From assembly GCA_008932955.1 (NCBI GenBank), contig WBXE01000098.1:1-8735 (forward strand): a DNA stretch of 8,735 nucleotides, given 5' to 3'. Below are positions 1 to 6,947 of the stretch, piece after piece. The position numbers and the translations under genes are program-made. How positions within the stretch are numbered: the stretch's first letter is position 1; every line of letters begins with the position of its first letter. The notes under the pieces were generated by a model. It did no database searches. It saw nothing but the letters and a program-made list of their open reading frames with translations, and had not been told where the DNA came from. Source of the DNA: Verrucomicrobiota bacterium. Its GTDB lineage: Bacteria; Verrucomicrobiota; Verrucomicrobiia; Verrucomicrobiales; Akkermansiaceae.

Positions 1-109
1 ACTTCCAAAACCTCACGCTCGAAAAGCGGGACTGGTTCCATTGCACCTGTCCTCCTGCCAAAGATCCCGGGTTTTCGGATAGGCGTGGACATTTGTATCG
101 GACGCGTCG

Positions 110-916
110 ATGCTGCATGCCGCCCCGGCCATGCTGCAATACTCGAAACAAGCCGATGAACGTCGGGAAGCCGGACCGCTGGAATGTTGGTGCCTGCATG
201 GCGCGGTGGGAGTGGCGGCGGATTGGCGGGCACTGGCCAAGCGGCTGGCCGCCGCGGCCATCAGCAGCCGTGCGGTGGACTTGTGGCGCTTTCTGGAGGA
301 TAGGTCTGAGTCATTGGAGGGCTTCGGCAAAGCGCTCAACGCCGAGGCCGGAGGCGAGGTGCACCGCGGCAGCGGGCGGGCATTGTTAGGATATTCGCTG
401 GGCGGGCGGCTGGCGCTGCACGCGTTGTTAGAAAAAGGCCATCCGTGGCAGGCGGCGGTATTGGTGTCGGCGCACCCGGGCTTGGAAGAAGCGGCGGAGC
501 GGGCGGCACGGTTAGAGGCGGATGCGGCGTGGGCGACGCAGGCGTTTGGTGGGGATTGGCCGCGATTTCTCGCTGCTTGGAATGCGCAGCCGCTGTTGGG
601 CCACACGCCAATCCGCGACGCAGCGGCGGATCGTGCGTTGGTCACCCGGCGGCGCGAGGTGGCCCGCAGCTTCATGGATTGGTCGCTCGGGGCGCAGCAA
701 CCCCTGTGGCAGCGGTTAGGCGAAATTAGCATTCCGGTGTTATGGGTGGCGGGCGAACAGGATGACAAGTTTCTCGCGCTGGCCCGCCGCGCGGTGAGTT
801 TGTCGCCACAGGCGCGGCTGGCCGTGGCGCCCGCTAGCGGCCACCGCGTGCCCTGGGAAAGCGCGGCTTGGCTCGCCGATACCACCGCCCACTTCCTTAA
901 GTCCGGCGACCTCTAG
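110..916 (+). CDS. Alpha/beta hydrolase, MenH-like (SHCHC synthase family)
   Basis: 268-aa cytoplasmic alpha/beta-hydrolase. The oxyanion-hole motif is LHGAVGVAADW (residues 29-39), the nucleophile elbow is GYSLGG with Ser96, the acid is probably Asp218 or Asp219 (GEQDDKF), and the base is His245 (SGHRVPWE). The stretch AHPGLEEAAERAARLEAD (121-138), followed by FLAAWNAQPL (153-162), is typical of MenH, which removes pyruvate from SEPHCHC to give SHCHC in menaquinone synthesis. By family knowledge MenH is easily confused with other small hydrolases, and no other men gene is in view, so the substrate is inferred. An in-frame TAG at 80-82 closes the frame upstream. ATG 131 (residue 8) is an equally possible start; neither has a Shine-Dalgarno. 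Length fits the family. It is separated from the helicase by 345 bp and is probably transcribed on its own or with genes left of the window. Confidence 0.75.
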   Translation: MLHAAPAMLQYSKQADERREAGPLECWCLHGAVGVAADWRALAKRLAAAAISSRAVDLWRFLEDRSESLEGFGKALNAEAGGEVHRGSGRALLGYSLGGRLALHALLEKGHPWQAAVLVSAHPGLEEAAERAARLEADAAWATQAFGGDWPRFLAAWNAQPLLGHTPIRDAAADRALVTRRREVARSFMDWSLGAQQPLWQRLGEISIPVLWVAGEQDDKFLALARRAVSLSPQARLAVAPASGHRVPWESAAWLADTTAHFLKSGDL

Positions 917-951
917 CGGGGCTTCGCCCTCACACGCAAGTCGATCCGGCG

Positions 952-1038
952 CATTGTAGCGGCGCGTTTATGACCGGCGCTGCCCATGCACCGCCAATGA
1001 ACCGGCATTGTAGCGGCGTGTCTATGACCGCCGCAATG
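952..1038. repeat. Twin copies of a palindromic intergenic repeat
   Basis: Two copies start at 952 and 1006, 54 bp apart. They share CATTGTAGCGGCG, then [C/T]GT[T/C]TATGACCG. The second copy folds almost completely: CATT (1006-1009) with AATG (1035-1038), GCGGCG (1013-1018) with CGCCGC (1029-1034), and GTC (1020-1022) with GAC (1026-1028) around a TAT loop. The first copy keeps the sequence, but a G replaces a C in its right arm (CGGCGC, 975-980), so it pairs less well. This looks like a REP-type intergenic repeat. Its family is not known to me. Confidence 0.6.
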
Positions 1039-1104
1039 CTCGCCCACCGGCAGGCAAAGCGCACATTCAGCGGCAGGTCGGAGCTGCAGGCGCTTACTGG
1101 CTTT

Positions 1105-1139
1105 CAGCGTCATCTTGGCTGACACTGCGGCTTTTTTTT
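1105..1139 (+). terminator. Possible intrinsic terminator
   Basis: CAGCGTCA (1105-1112) pairs with TGACACTG (1120-1127) with one C-A mismatch and a 7-nt loop. CGGC follows and then a run of eight T (1132-1139). The 4-nt gap between stem and T-run and the mismatch make it weaker than a standard terminator. It could end transcripts from the hydrolase gene about 190 bp upstream. Confidence 0.4.
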
Positions 1140-1191
1140 GCCATCGGATTTTTCAATGCTTGTTTTCCGCGTGGAACAAGTCGATGACTCT

Positions 1192-1215
1192 CCGCCGGGA
1201 GCGGCGGTATTTTTT
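1192..1215 (+). terminator. GC hairpin plus T-run in helicase leader (terminator or attenuator)
   Basis: CCGCC (1192-1196) and GGCGG (1203-1207) form a 5-bp all-GC stem around a 6-nt loop. TATTTTTT (1208-1215) follows directly. It has the form of a short intrinsic terminator on the + strand and lies only 46 nt before the chosen helicase ATG. If the promoter lies upstream, it could act as an attenuator; if downstream, it simply ends upstream transcription. The stem is short, so it may also be chance. Confidence 0.4.
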
Positions 1216-1261
1216 GTCCGACAGCCAGCGCCCGACCCCCTCCCACGCAACGTCCCCCCTT

Positions 1262-2983
1262 ATGGAAACCCCCCCTTTCTCCGAACTCGGCCTTCCCGCT
1301 AGCCTGCTTGAAGCCATTGAAACCCTGGGCTACGAGCGCCCCTCACCGATCCAAGCGATGAGCATCCCGGCAGCCTTGCAGGGCCGCGATCTGGTCGGCC
1401 TGTCTGCAACCGGATCCGGCAAGACCGCCGCTTTCGCCTTGCCGGCCCTCGCCCTGCTGGATGTGAATTCACTCTATCCACAAGTGCTGATTCTTTGCCC
1501 GACGCGCGAACTCGCGGTGCAGGTGTGCGAGGACGTGCATCGTTTGGGCTCAAAACTCACTGGTCTGCACGCCACTCCGGTTTACGGTGGGGCACCGATG
1601 GATCGCCAATTGCGGGCCCTGCGCTCCGGTGCCCAGTTGATTGTGGGGACCCCCGGCCGCCTGTTGGATCATCTGCGGCGCGGTTCCCTGGATGCTTCGC
1701 GCGTCAAGCTGGCCATTCTCGATGAGGCAGACCGCATGCTGGATATGGGTTTCCGCGATGAAATGGACGAGTTGCTGGCGGCCCTTCCCGCTGAGCATCA
1801 GACCTTGTTTTTCTCGGCCACGATGAACCCGGGCGTCTCACGCCTCATCCAGCGCTTCGGCAAAAACCCCGAAATTATCGAGGTCCAGCAAAAATCCCGC
1901 ACCGTCTCCACCGTCGATCAATCGTACTTCGAAGTGCGCCAACGCTCGAAGGTCGAGGTGCTCTCGCGCATTCTCGACATGAGCCCGCCACGACTGGCCG
2001 TCATTTTTTGCAATACCAAGCGCTCGGTGGATGAATGCACCGAAGATCTCGTCAACCGCGGCTATGCCGCCGATCGCTTGCACGGCGACATGACCCAGCA
2101 AATGCGCGAACGTGTGCTCAAGCGCTTTCGTGAGGGGTCCGTCGAATTGCTGGTGGCCACCGATGTGGCCGCCCGCGGGCTTGATATCGACGAAATTGAT
2201 ATTGTCTTCAACTACGACCTGCCCACCGACCCCGAGGACTATGTCCACCGCATCGGTCGCACCGGCCGCGCCGGGCGCTCGGGTCGCGCGGTGAGTTTCG
2301 TTTACGGGCGGGAAATTTACCGCATTCAATCCATTGAGCGCTACACCCGCTCGGTGATCCGGCGTGAGCGCATCCCATCCCAGGAACAAGTCGAAGGCCG
2401 CCGCGCCGACCTCATCTTTGATTCCTTGAAAGAACGCCTAGAAAGCGGCAAATTCGATGCCTATCAGGATAATATCGACCGCCTGCTCGAACAAGGGCAC
2501 ACGCCGACGGATATCGCCGGTGCCTTGGTCACCTTGCTGCGCGAGGCGAGTGGCCGCGAAGGCTCCGCCATCGAGGAAGATCGTGAACCGGAACGCCGCG
2601 ACCCGCGCGATCCCAAGTTTCAAAAATCTAGGGACCCCAGCTTTCAGCGTGAAGGCGGACCGAGTCCCCGCCAAGAGCGGCCGGAGCGTCAAGAGCGCTC
2701 GGGTTCGCGGGAGGTTCATAGCGCCGAGGCCGGCATGGCCAGCTTGTTCCTATCCTTGGGGAAAACCCATGGCGTCATGGCCAAGGAGATTGTCGGCATG
2801 CTCTACCGCGAGGCCGGCCTGCCCGATGGCTGCCTCGGCCGCATCTCCCTGTTTCCCAAACACTCGCTCGTCGATGTCCCCGAAACCTTTGTCCAACAAG
2901 TCATCGAGCGCACCCGCAACGCCCGCCTCCGCGGCCGCCCATTCCGCATCGACCGCGACCGCGGGCCGCAGGATCGGCCTTAG
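1262..2983 (+). CDS. DEAD-box RNA helicase with DbpA-type RNA-binding domain
   Basis: 573-aa ATP-dependent RNA helicase, likely acting on rRNA/ribosome assembly or cold-stressed mRNA in the cytoplasm. All motifs are present in order: Q motif with PIQ (29-31), Walker A ATGSGKT (49-55), PTRELA (80-85), GG (109-110), TPGR (130-133), DEAD (154-157), SAT (185-187), VIFCNTKR (247-254), ATDVAARGLDI (299-309) and HRIGRTGRAGR (329-339). A charged Arg/Glu/Pro linker (about 436-487) leads to a C-terminal DbpA/CsdA-type RNA-binding domain (about 490-563, with LGRISLF and FRI). Architecture and length resemble CsdA/DeaD; I do not assign a symbol because DbpA, DeaD and CshA types are hard to separate by eye. 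ATG 1262 is chosen because the family usually starts just before the F...Q motif. The frame is open to TTG 1115, with ATG 1184 preceded by a weak GGAA. It is preceded by a structured leader. Confidence 0.93.
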   Translation: METPPFSELGLPASLLEAIETLGYERPSPIQAMSIPAALQGRDLVGLSATGSGKTAAFALPALALLDVNSLYPQVLILCPTRELAVQVCEDVHRLGSKLTGLHATPVYGGAPMDRQLRALRSGAQLIVGTPGRLLDHLRRGSLDASRVKLAILDEADRMLDMGFRDEMDELLAALPAEHQTLFFSATMNPGVSRLIQRFGKNPEIIEVQQKSRTVSTVDQSYFEVRQRSKVEVLSRILDMSPPRLAVIFCNTKRSVDECTEDLVNRGYAADRLHGDMTQQMRERVLKRFREGSVELLVATDVAARGLDIDEIDIVFNYDLPTDPEDYVHRIGRTGRAGRSGRAVSFVYGREIYRIQSIERYTRSVIRRERIPSQEQVEGRRADLIFDSLKERLESGKFDAYQDNIDRLLEQGHTPTDIAGALVTLLREASGREGSAIEEDREPERRDPRDPKFQKSRDPSFQREGGPSPRQERPERQERSGSREVHSAEAGMASLFLSLGKTHGVMAKEIVGMLYREAGLPDGCLGRISLFPKHSLVDVPETFVQQVIERTRNARLRGRPFRIDRDRGPQDRP

Positions 2984-2987
2984 GGAG

Positions 2988-3007
2988 CGACGACGTTAGT
3001 GTCGTCG
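2988..3007 (+). repeat. Hairpin after helicase stop (REP-like or terminator)
   Basis: CGACGAC (2988-2994) and GTCGTCG (3001-3007) are perfect 7-bp arms around a GTTAGT loop, starting 5 bp after the helicase stop codon. There is no T-run, so it is not a standard intrinsic terminator. It could protect the mRNA 3' end, help Rho-dependent termination, or be a dispersed palindromic repeat. Confidence 0.5.
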
Positions 3008-3019
3008 TGCGGAAACAAC

Positions 3020-3223
3020 GCCCATGAACCCGAAATCCGAAGTTGAAATCTGAATTTGATCATAAAACCACGGATTACACGGATTTTACGGATTTTCTGG
3101 CTTTAGATTAGCGCACCCTTTGCAGCACTATCGAAGCTCTGGACGGCCCCTATTTTAATCCGTGTAATCCGTGGTTCATTTAACCTCGAGTTGTGCTGAA
3201 CTTCGGTTTCCGGGGTCATGGGC
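3020..3223. repeat. Nested inverted-repeat element (MITE-like or very long hairpin)
   Basis: The outer arms of 25 bp (3020-3044 and 3199-3223) match at 22 of 25 positions in inverted orientation. The inner arms of 20 bp (3066-3085 and 3157-3176) are perfect: AACCACGGATTACACGGATT and its reverse complement. Arm spacing is nearly equal on both sides (21 and 22 nt), so the whole element is symmetric around a 71-nt core (3086-3156). The left inner arm continues into a 9-bp triplicate, ACGGATTAC-ACGGATTTT-ACGGATTTT (3070-3096). No open reading frame lies in the core. It is either a non-autonomous mobile element or a structured RNA/DNA palindrome. Target-site duplications were not evident. Confidence 0.7.
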
Positions 3224-3232
3224 CGCGCTTGC

Positions 3233-3256
3233 GCCACCACCACAAAATGTGGTGGC
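3233..3256. repeat. GCCACCAC hairpin
   Basis: GCCACCAC (3233-3240) and GTGGTGGC (3249-3256) form perfect 8-bp arms around an 8-nt loop. A slipped pairing (CCACCACA with TGTGGTGG, 3-nt loop) is also possible. It sits 9 bp beyond the nested inverted-repeat element. No T-run follows, so its role is unknown. Confidence 0.5.
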
Positions 3257-3322
3257 TCCTTACTAGGATCATGCCACTCAGACTCTTACGCTTGTCACGA
3301 GGCGGTGGCCAGCTTCCCAATA

Positions 3323-3343
3323 TTTCCCTCGTCGCTAGGGAAA
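3323..3343. promoter_or_regulatory. 7-bp perfect inverted repeat upstream of the ABC cluster
   Basis: TTTCCCT (3323-3329) and AGGGAAA (3337-3343) are separated by 7 nt and lie 86 bp before the ATPase start. The arrangement (two short arms, centre-to-centre about 14 bp) could be an operator or a small hairpin. No regulator family is recognised and no promoter elements were found beside it. Confidence 0.3.
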
Positions 3344-3428
3344 ATGCATGATTTTACACAAGACGCCGGGGCTGCAACGCTAACAGCCGAGTCGTAGAAA
3401 AAAAGCCACCTTCATTCCACCTATCCAC

Positions 3429-4160
3429 ATGATCGAAGTTGACAGTCTAACCAAACATTTTGGAACCAAAACCGCCGTGGACCATCTGTCGTTTGCGGTG
3501 AACAAAGGCGAGGTGCTAGGGTTTCTCGGGCCCAATGGTGCCGGCAAATCCACCACCATGCGGATGATCACGGGATTTTTCCCGCCGACCTCCGGCGATG
3601 CCAAAGTCTGTGGCATCTCAATCGTGGATCGGCCGGCCGCAGCCAAGGCCAAGATCGGCTACTTGCCCGAATCCGCGCCGCTCTACCGCGATATGACCGT
3701 CATCGGGTTTTTGCGGTTTTGCGCCGCCATCCGCGGCCTATCCGGCAACGCCAAAAAGGATGCCGTCGAGCGTGCCATCGATACCTGTTCGCTCGCCTCC
3801 GTAGCGGCCCAGTCGATCGACACCCTTTCGAAAGGCTACCGCCACCGCACCTGCCTCGCCCAAGCGCTGCTGCATGACCCCGAGGTGCTCATCCTTGACG
3901 AGCCGACCGACGGTCTCGATCCCAACCAAAAGCACGAGGTCCGCCAACTCATCAAGCGCCTGGGCCAGACCAAGGCCATCCTCTTCTCCACTCATATCCT
4001 CGAAGAAGTTGAGGCCGCGTGCACCCGTGCGGTCATCGTCGACCGTGGCAGAATCGTCGCCGACGGCACCCCTGCGCAACTCGTCGCCCAATCCGGCGGC
4101 GGCTCGCTCACCGACCTGTTCCGCACCGTCACCTCCCGCGACACCGAAGCCGCCCACTAA
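3429..4160 (+). CDS. ABC transporter ATP-binding protein, GldA-like
   Basis: 243-aa nucleotide-binding subunit that would power the membrane partner encoded next. Walker A is GPNGAGKST (34-42). In place of the usual Q-loop glutamine there is YLPESAPLY (78-86), a form common in the GldA-type ATPases. The signature is LSKGYRHR (133-140), Walker B VLILDEPT (153-160), D-loop GLDP (162-165), and the switch histidine is His189 in FSTHI. The sequence is full length and all catalytic residues are present. The start ATG is preceded by no Shine-Dalgarno. It is the first gene of a four-gene set and is separated from the permease by 64 bp of pyrimidine-rich sequence. Substrate cannot be told from the ATPase; family assignment to the GldA-like group rests mainly on the neighbouring permease, GldG-like and DUF4340 genes. 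Confidence 0.93.
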   Translation: MIEVDSLTKHFGTKTAVDHLSFAVNKGEVLGFLGPNGAGKSTTMRMITGFFPPTSGDAKVCGISIVDRPAAAKAKIGYLPESAPLYRDMTVIGFLRFCAAIRGLSGNAKKDAVERAIDTCSLASVAAQSIDTLSKGYRHRTCLAQALLHDPEVLILDEPTDGLDPNQKHEVRQLIKRLGQTKAILFSTHILEEVEAACTRAVIVDRGRIVADGTPAQLVAQSGGGSLTDLFRTVTSRDTEAAH

Positions 4161-4224
4161 GCCACCAGCCCCAAGAGCCAGCCCGTCCGTTCTCTACCCA
4201 GCATTTTTTCATCCCCTTTCTTCC

Positions 4225-4956
4225 ATGTCATCCCTAACCATCTACAAACGCGAGCTTGGCAGCTACTTTGCCCAGCCCACCGCCTACGCGATCATTGTGA
4301 TCTTTCTACTTCTGTCCATGGGGCTGGCCTTCAGCTTCGGCAATTTCATGCGCGTGGGCGATTCCTCACTCGAATGGACGTTCTTTTTCTGGCACCCGTG
4401 GATCTTCATGCTGCTAGCCCCGGCCGTGGGCATGCGCCTGTGGGCCGACGAACAACGCAACGGCACCATCGAGTTGCTAGGCACCTTCCCGGTTTCCACC
4501 AGTAGTGCCATCATCGGCAAATTCGTCGCGGCGGCTACCGTCTGGTTGGTGGCCCTGGCTTGCACCTTCCCGATTGTCCTCACGGTCAATTACCTCGGTA
4601 ATCCCGACAACGGCGCGATCCTGGCCGGCTACATCGGCAGTCTGCTGGTGTGCTGCACGTTTCTGGCCATCACCATGTTAGTCTCGGCCTGCACCCGCGA
4701 CCAAGTCGTCTGTCTGATTGTCTCGGTGTTGATTTGTGTGACGATGGTGCTGTGTGGGTATGATGATTTCACCCGCGAACTGGGCAAAGCCGTGTCGCCA
4801 TCGGCCATCGAGGCGGTCGTCTCGTTCGGCGTATGGAACCACTTCAGCTCGCTCAACCGCGGCCTGTTCCGCCTGCAGGATCTGGTGTGGTTCGGGTCCA
4901 TTATTCTGGTGTCCCTGCTGGGCACCAGCGCCATCCTTTCGGCCAAACGCTCCTAA
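4225..4956 (+). CDS. ABC-2 type permease, GldF-like
   Basis: 243-aa integral membrane protein with about six predicted helices (roughly 18-38, 52-70, 99-123, 130-153, 160-177 and 219-238). The stretch after helix 2, RLWADEQRNGTIELLGTFPVS is best described by its key parts: EQRNGTIELL (76-85) followed by FPVS (88-91). This is the conserved cytoplasmic loop of ABC-2/GldF-type permeases that contacts the ATPase. The frame is open further upstream over the ATPase gene, but ATG 4225 gives the expected short N-terminus (MSSLTIYKREL) ahead of the first helix. It lies 64 bp after the ATPase gene and 41 bp before the GldG-like gene, so one transcript is likely. In many bacteria GldF and GldG are fused or adjacent; here they are separate genes. 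Confidence 0.88.
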   Translation: MSSLTIYKRELGSYFAQPTAYAIIVIFLLLSMGLAFSFGNFMRVGDSSLEWTFFFWHPWIFMLLAPAVGMRLWADEQRNGTIELLGTFPVSTSSAIIGKFVAAATVWLVALACTFPIVLTVNYLGNPDNGAILAGYIGSLLVCCTFLAITMLVSACTRDQVVCLIVSVLICVTMVLCGYDDFTRELGKAVSPSAIEAVVSFGVWNHFSSLNRGLFRLQDLVWFGSIILVSLLGTSAILSAKRS

Positions 4957-4997
4957 CATTTACTAGCTCATAATTTAAAATTCATCCATTTCATCCC

Positions 4998-6944
4998 ATG
5001 GCCCACAAACCAACCCACCCCGTCACCCGCGCCGCCTTTGGCGTCGGCGCTTTGGTCGCCATCGCCGTGCTGGCCAACTGGCTCGTCGCCCTCACCCCCG
5101 TCGGCAGCCGCGGACACGATTTCACTGAGAACAAACTGCACACGCTCTCGGAGGGCACCCGTGCGATTGTTTCGGCATTGGACACGCCGGTGGTGATTCG
5201 CTACTACGCGTCTCGTAGCACCGCCTACATGCCGGAGGCTCTCAAGTTGCATATGCGCCGGGTTGACGAGTTGCTCAAGGAATACAGTTCGTTATCCAAG
5301 GGCCAACTGCGCATCGACGAACTCGATCCGCAGCCCGACACCGATGCCGAGGATTCCGCCAATCTTGATGGAATCAACGGCCAGCGGATGGATGACCAGA
5401 ACCTCTATTTCGGCTTGGCGGTGTCGTGTCTGGACCGCACCAGCGTGATCCCTTTCCTCGATCCTAACGAGGAAACCATGCTCGAATACCACCTGTCCAA
5501 AGCCATCGCGGAAGTCACCACCCCCAGCAAACCGGTCATCGGCGTGATGTCCGCACTGCAACTGGGAGGCAAGCCCGCGCAAATGCCCGGCCAACGCCCT
5601 GACCAGCCGTGGGTTTTCTATCAGCAATTGAAGCAATCCTTCCAAGTCAAGGACCTCGGCATGACCCCGATCACGATTGATCCGAAGGAAATCCAGGTCC
5701 TGCTGTTGTTTCATCCTGCGGGGATCACGCCGGAGACTGAGTTTGCAGTGGACCAATACCTGCTAGGCGGCGGCACGGTGGTGGCGTGTTTGGACGCGTT
5801 CTCGGTGGCGGCACAACGCACTGGTGGCGGCGGTAATCCGATGATGGGCGGCGGCGGCATTCCCACCAGCTCCACGCTTCCAACCTTGCTCGGTGCCTGG
5901 GGCATGAGCTTCGAATCGACGCAGGTGTTAGCCGACCCCACCTACATGACGACCATGCAAGGGCAAGACGGCCGCCCTACCGATGCGGTGGCCATCCTGA
6001 CCTTGTCGCAAAAGGCGATGCCGCAGAAGGACAGCATCGTAACCAAGAATTTGGAGTCCATCATGATGTTGCTGCCGGGTGGCTTCACCCAAACCGGCAG
6101 CGCGGGGGTGGCGGTCAATTCTTTGGTGCGTTCCTCGCTGCAGGCTGGCTTCGTCGATTCCACGCGGGCTTCGACTCTCGATCAGTCCTTGACCACCTCG
6201 CTCAAACCTAAGGGCACCGCCTTTGATCTGGTTACCCACCTCAGCGGCACCTTCAAATCCGCCTTCCCCAATGGCAAACCCGGTCAAACACCTGCCGCAC
6301 CCAAGGCCGACAAAACACCGCAGGTGGGCGAGTTGCCGGCCGAGGCAAAGCAGGAAGCACCGAAGCCGACCTGGCTCAAGGAGGGCGTTGCGCCAGGCAA
6401 CGTATTTTTGATAGGCGATGTGGATGCCTTCTACGATCCGTTTGCCTATCGGGTGCAAAACTTTGGCGGGATGCAAATGGCGTCACCGGCCAATGGCAAT
6501 GCTCCGTTGCTGTTCAATCTGCTAGACGAGGCGGCTGGCTCTAAATACCTGATCGGTTCGCGGTCCCGCGCCGCCACCCGCCGTCCGTTCACGGTGATCA
6601 AGGACATGGAAGCGGAGTTTAACAAAACTGCGGGCGCCGATATTGCCAAATCTGAGGCCCGCCAGCAGGAACTCGCCCAACAAGTCAATGCTTTGCAGAC
6701 CAAAAAATCGCAAACCACCGATGCGACTCTCTCAGCCGAGACGAAAGCCAAGATCCGCGAACTGCGCAAAGAACAAGTCGCCGTCTCGCAGATGATCCGC
6801 GAAAAACAAAAAGACCTGCGCCGACAGAAAGACCGCCTTGCCGGCAACCTCACCCTCCTCGACGTCACCGTCATGCCCACCCTCGTCATCCTCTTCGGCT
6901 TGGGCCTCTTCATCAAACGCCGCTCCGCCACCCGCGCCCGCTAA
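4998..6944 (+). CDS. GldG-like ABC-transporter auxiliary protein
   Basis: 648-aa membrane-anchored protein. An N-terminal helix (about 14-33) is followed by FTENKLHTLSEGTRAIVSAL (42-61), the typical beginning of the GldG/ABC_transp_aux domain. That domain runs through DELDPQPD (107-114), a LEYHLSKAI helix (162-170) and a Rossmann-like segment with VLLLFHPAGI (234-243) and GGGTVVACLDAF (257-268). A glycine-rich loop (275-287) and a Pro/Lys-rich stretch (about 426-459) interrupt it. LIGDVDAFYDPF (471-482) is the second conserved block, then a charged coiled coil (about 552-617) and a C-terminal helix (about 621-639) with a basic tail. This gives a large domain outside the inner membrane held by two helices. 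By family knowledge it partners the ABC permease; the substrate is unknown. The start has no Shine-Dalgarno. Confidence 0.87.
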   Translation: MAHKPTHPVTRAAFGVGALVAIAVLANWLVALTPVGSRGHDFTENKLHTLSEGTRAIVSALDTPVVIRYYASRSTAYMPEALKLHMRRVDELLKEYSSLSKGQLRIDELDPQPDTDAEDSANLDGINGQRMDDQNLYFGLAVSCLDRTSVIPFLDPNEETMLEYHLSKAIAEVTTPSKPVIGVMSALQLGGKPAQMPGQRPDQPWVFYQQLKQSFQVKDLGMTPITIDPKEIQVLLLFHPAGITPETEFAVDQYLLGGGTVVACLDAFSVAAQRTGGGGNPMMGGGGIPTSSTLPTLLGAWGMSFESTQVLADPTYMTTMQGQDGRPTDAVAILTLSQKAMPQKDSIVTKNLESIMMLLPGGFTQTGSAGVAVNSLVRSSLQAGFVDSTRASTLDQSLTTSLKPKGTAFDLVTHLSGTFKSAFPNGKPGQTPAAPKADKTPQVGELPAEAKQEAPKPTWLKEGVAPGNVFLIGDVDAFYDPFAYRVQNFGGMQMASPANGNAPLLFNLLDEAAGSKYLIGSRSRAATRRPFTVIKDMEAEFNKTAGADIAKSEARQQELAQQVNALQTKKSQTTDATLSAETKAKIRELRKEQVAVSQMIREKQKDLRRQKDRLAGNLTLLDVTVMPTLVILFGLGLFIKRRSATRAR

Positions 6945-6947
6945 CCG

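Larger units (their letters stand above)
917..1261. other. Repeat- and hairpin-rich spacer / helicase leader
   Basis: 345 bp with no convincing gene. It begins with a small GC hairpin directly after the hydrolase stop (GGGC-TTC-GCCC, 919-929, no T-run). It then holds two copies of a palindromic repeat (952-980 and 1006-1038) and two hairpin plus T-run structures (1105-1139 and 1192-1215). A further hairpin, CTTGTT (1159-1164) pairing with AACAAG (1175-1180), lies between those two. The helicase reading frame is open from TTG 1115, but this part has no family similarity that I can see. Confidence 0.6.
2984..3428. other. 445-bp spacer with hairpins and inverted repeats
   Basis: No coding region is supported here. 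From left to right it holds a hairpin right after the helicase stop (2988-3007), a nested inverted-repeat element (3020-3223), a Cys/His-codon-free hairpin of CCACCA type (3233-3256), a 7-bp perfect inverted repeat (3323-3343) and a small GGCTG/CAGCC pair (3370-3388). The promoter of the ABC gene cluster should lie near the right end, but I see no -35/-10 pair with good spacing. The nearest (TTGTCA 3292-3297 with CAATAT 3318-3323) has a 20-bp spacer, which is too long. Confidence 0.6.

Noticed and set aside
13..885. 290-codon open frame on the minus strand
   Set aside because: It lies opposite the MenH-like gene, whose motifs are clear. The minus-strand protein is rich in Ala, Ser, Arg and Cys with no recognisable domain, typical of an antisense shadow in GC-rich DNA.
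919..929. Intrinsic terminator directly after the hydrolase stop
   Set aside because: Only a 4-bp stem and no T-run follows.
1838..2389. 183-codon minus-strand frame inside the helicase gene
   Set aside because: It mirrors codon structure of the DEAD-box gene and shows no domain.
3292..3323. Sigma-70 promoter (TTGTCA ... CAATAT) for the ABC cluster
   Set aside because: The spacer is 20 bp and the -10 match is poor.
5928..6476. 182-codon minus-strand frame inside the GldG-like gene
   Set aside because: Shadow of the + strand gene; no motif or plausible start region.
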